IMG/VR virus record: IMGVR_UViG_3300043411_000732
Coordinates: 1 to 30,926 of that record
From: a virus
DNA: 30,926 bases
Direction: 5' to 3' (one strand)
Part shown: positions 30,503 through 30,926 of the stretch, in pieces
Numbering within the stretch: position 1 is the stretch's first letter
Layout of the letters: each line of letters begins with the position of its first letter
Notes under the pieces: model-generated
Seen by the model: only the letters and a program-made list of their open reading frames with translations
Told to the model about the DNA's origin: nothing
The model's database searches: none
Made by a program: the position numbers and the translations under genes

Positions 30503-30926
30503 TTATCTGTTATTCATGAAGCGAGTAAGGTTTTCTTTAGCAGCTTCAGTAAATCCAGTATTGAATACTGATTCTAGGTTAACGTACTTATTAACAGGGC
30601 GTTCTTTATCATTGGCTAAAATAAGAAGTAGATTTAGTAAAGCTTGATTGTGCTTAAGTCTATCGCTACTACCAGGCCACTCTTCAGCAAAGCGAGTAAT
30701 ATTCTTATCACCAAAGACACCATTAGAGTGCTTTTTCATATAAGCCATAAGAGTCATAAAAGCACCCTTAAAGATATTATAGTTGGTCTGATTGATAATC
30801 TGAGTAAGTACATTATATAGATTAAATTGATGTCTAGCACCATCCTTAGGAGTAATGATAGCACGAGGTGCCATAACTGTTACATAATTATCAAGGAAGC
30901 CAACAACAGTTTGAATAAAAGCATTC
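30503..30926 (-). CDS. Virion-related protein, 5' end outside window
   Basis: The frame stays open upstream of the ATG at 30874 to the window edge. The added residues are AFIQTVVGFLDNYVTV, a coherent hydrophobic helix, so the true start lies beyond the window and the ATG at 30874 is internal. The visible part is helical: FNLYNVLTQIINQTNYNIF, then FMTLMAYMKKHSNG, then a charged C-terminal region ending LTRFMNNR. No family is recognised. It is separated from the next gene by the long 30446 hairpin. Confidence 0.6.
   Translation of the reverse strand, partial: NAFIQTVVGFLDNYVTVMAPRAIITPKDGARHQFNLYNVLTQIINQTNYNIFKGAFMTLMAYMKKHSNGVFGDKNITRFAEEWPGSSDRLKHNQALLNLLLILANDKERPVNKYVNLESVFNTGFTEAAKENLTRFMNNR

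Overview
The window looks like part of a large tailed-phage genome (a contractile-tailed myovirus, probably jumbo-sized). The evidence is a large terminase (14590-16734, minus), an 894-residue portal (21401-24085, minus), a tail sheath (5102-7183, minus), a probable tail tube (4155-5015, minus), several long baseplate- or virion-like proteins on the plus strand, a tRNA cluster, and very short intergenic gaps closed by near-perfect terminator hairpins. Most genes are AT-rich and use AGA, TTA and ATA codons heavily. No capsid, replication or lysis cassette can be recognised. The host cannot be named from the sequence. An acetoacetyl-CoA-reductase-like gene of PhaB type hints at a host that makes polyhydroxyalkanoate.

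Layout. 1-852: 3' end of a repeat-rich fibre (five 174-bp FG-GAP-like units). 985-1536: small basic/helical protein. 1543-3540: a dense RNA region with a normal tRNA-Leu(UAA), a tRNA-Arg(UCU)-like gene lacking a D-arm, a 51-aa gene, an odd long-variable-arm tRNA-like gene with a CAU anticodon, a structured leader, a CAU tRNA split in its anticodon loop by a group I intron, a free-standing HNH endonuclease, and a second copy of a tRNA 3' half. 3605-4100: a GC-rich cargo gene with its own promoter. 4155-7183: tube and sheath. 7226-12545: three large virion-like genes. 12605-13543: a 64-aa gene coupled to a PhaB-like reductase. 13684-14548: two unknown genes. 14590-16734: terminase. 16803-17532: a second GC-rich cargo gene (HEXXH metallopeptidase) with almost the same promoter as the first. 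17542-21303: smaller structural or unknown genes, both strands. 21401-24085: portal. 24109-29230: more plus-strand virion genes, one possibly a baseplate hub, plus a 46-aa membrane protein. 29243-29352: a possible small RNA carrying two anti-Shine-Dalgarno motifs. 29352-30926: three minus-strand structural genes, the last cut by the window edge.

How it fits together. The bulk is the packaging and tail-assembly programme. The tRNA-Leu(UAA), tRNA-Arg(UCU) and intron-bearing CAU tRNA (which resembles tRNA-Ile2, the reader of AUA) would serve the codons that dominate the AT-rich genes. Inserted into this are apparently mobile or accessory parts: an intron and endonuclease, two promoter-gene-terminator cassettes of foreign base composition, and a metabolic gene that matches the composition of its surroundings and so appears long resident.
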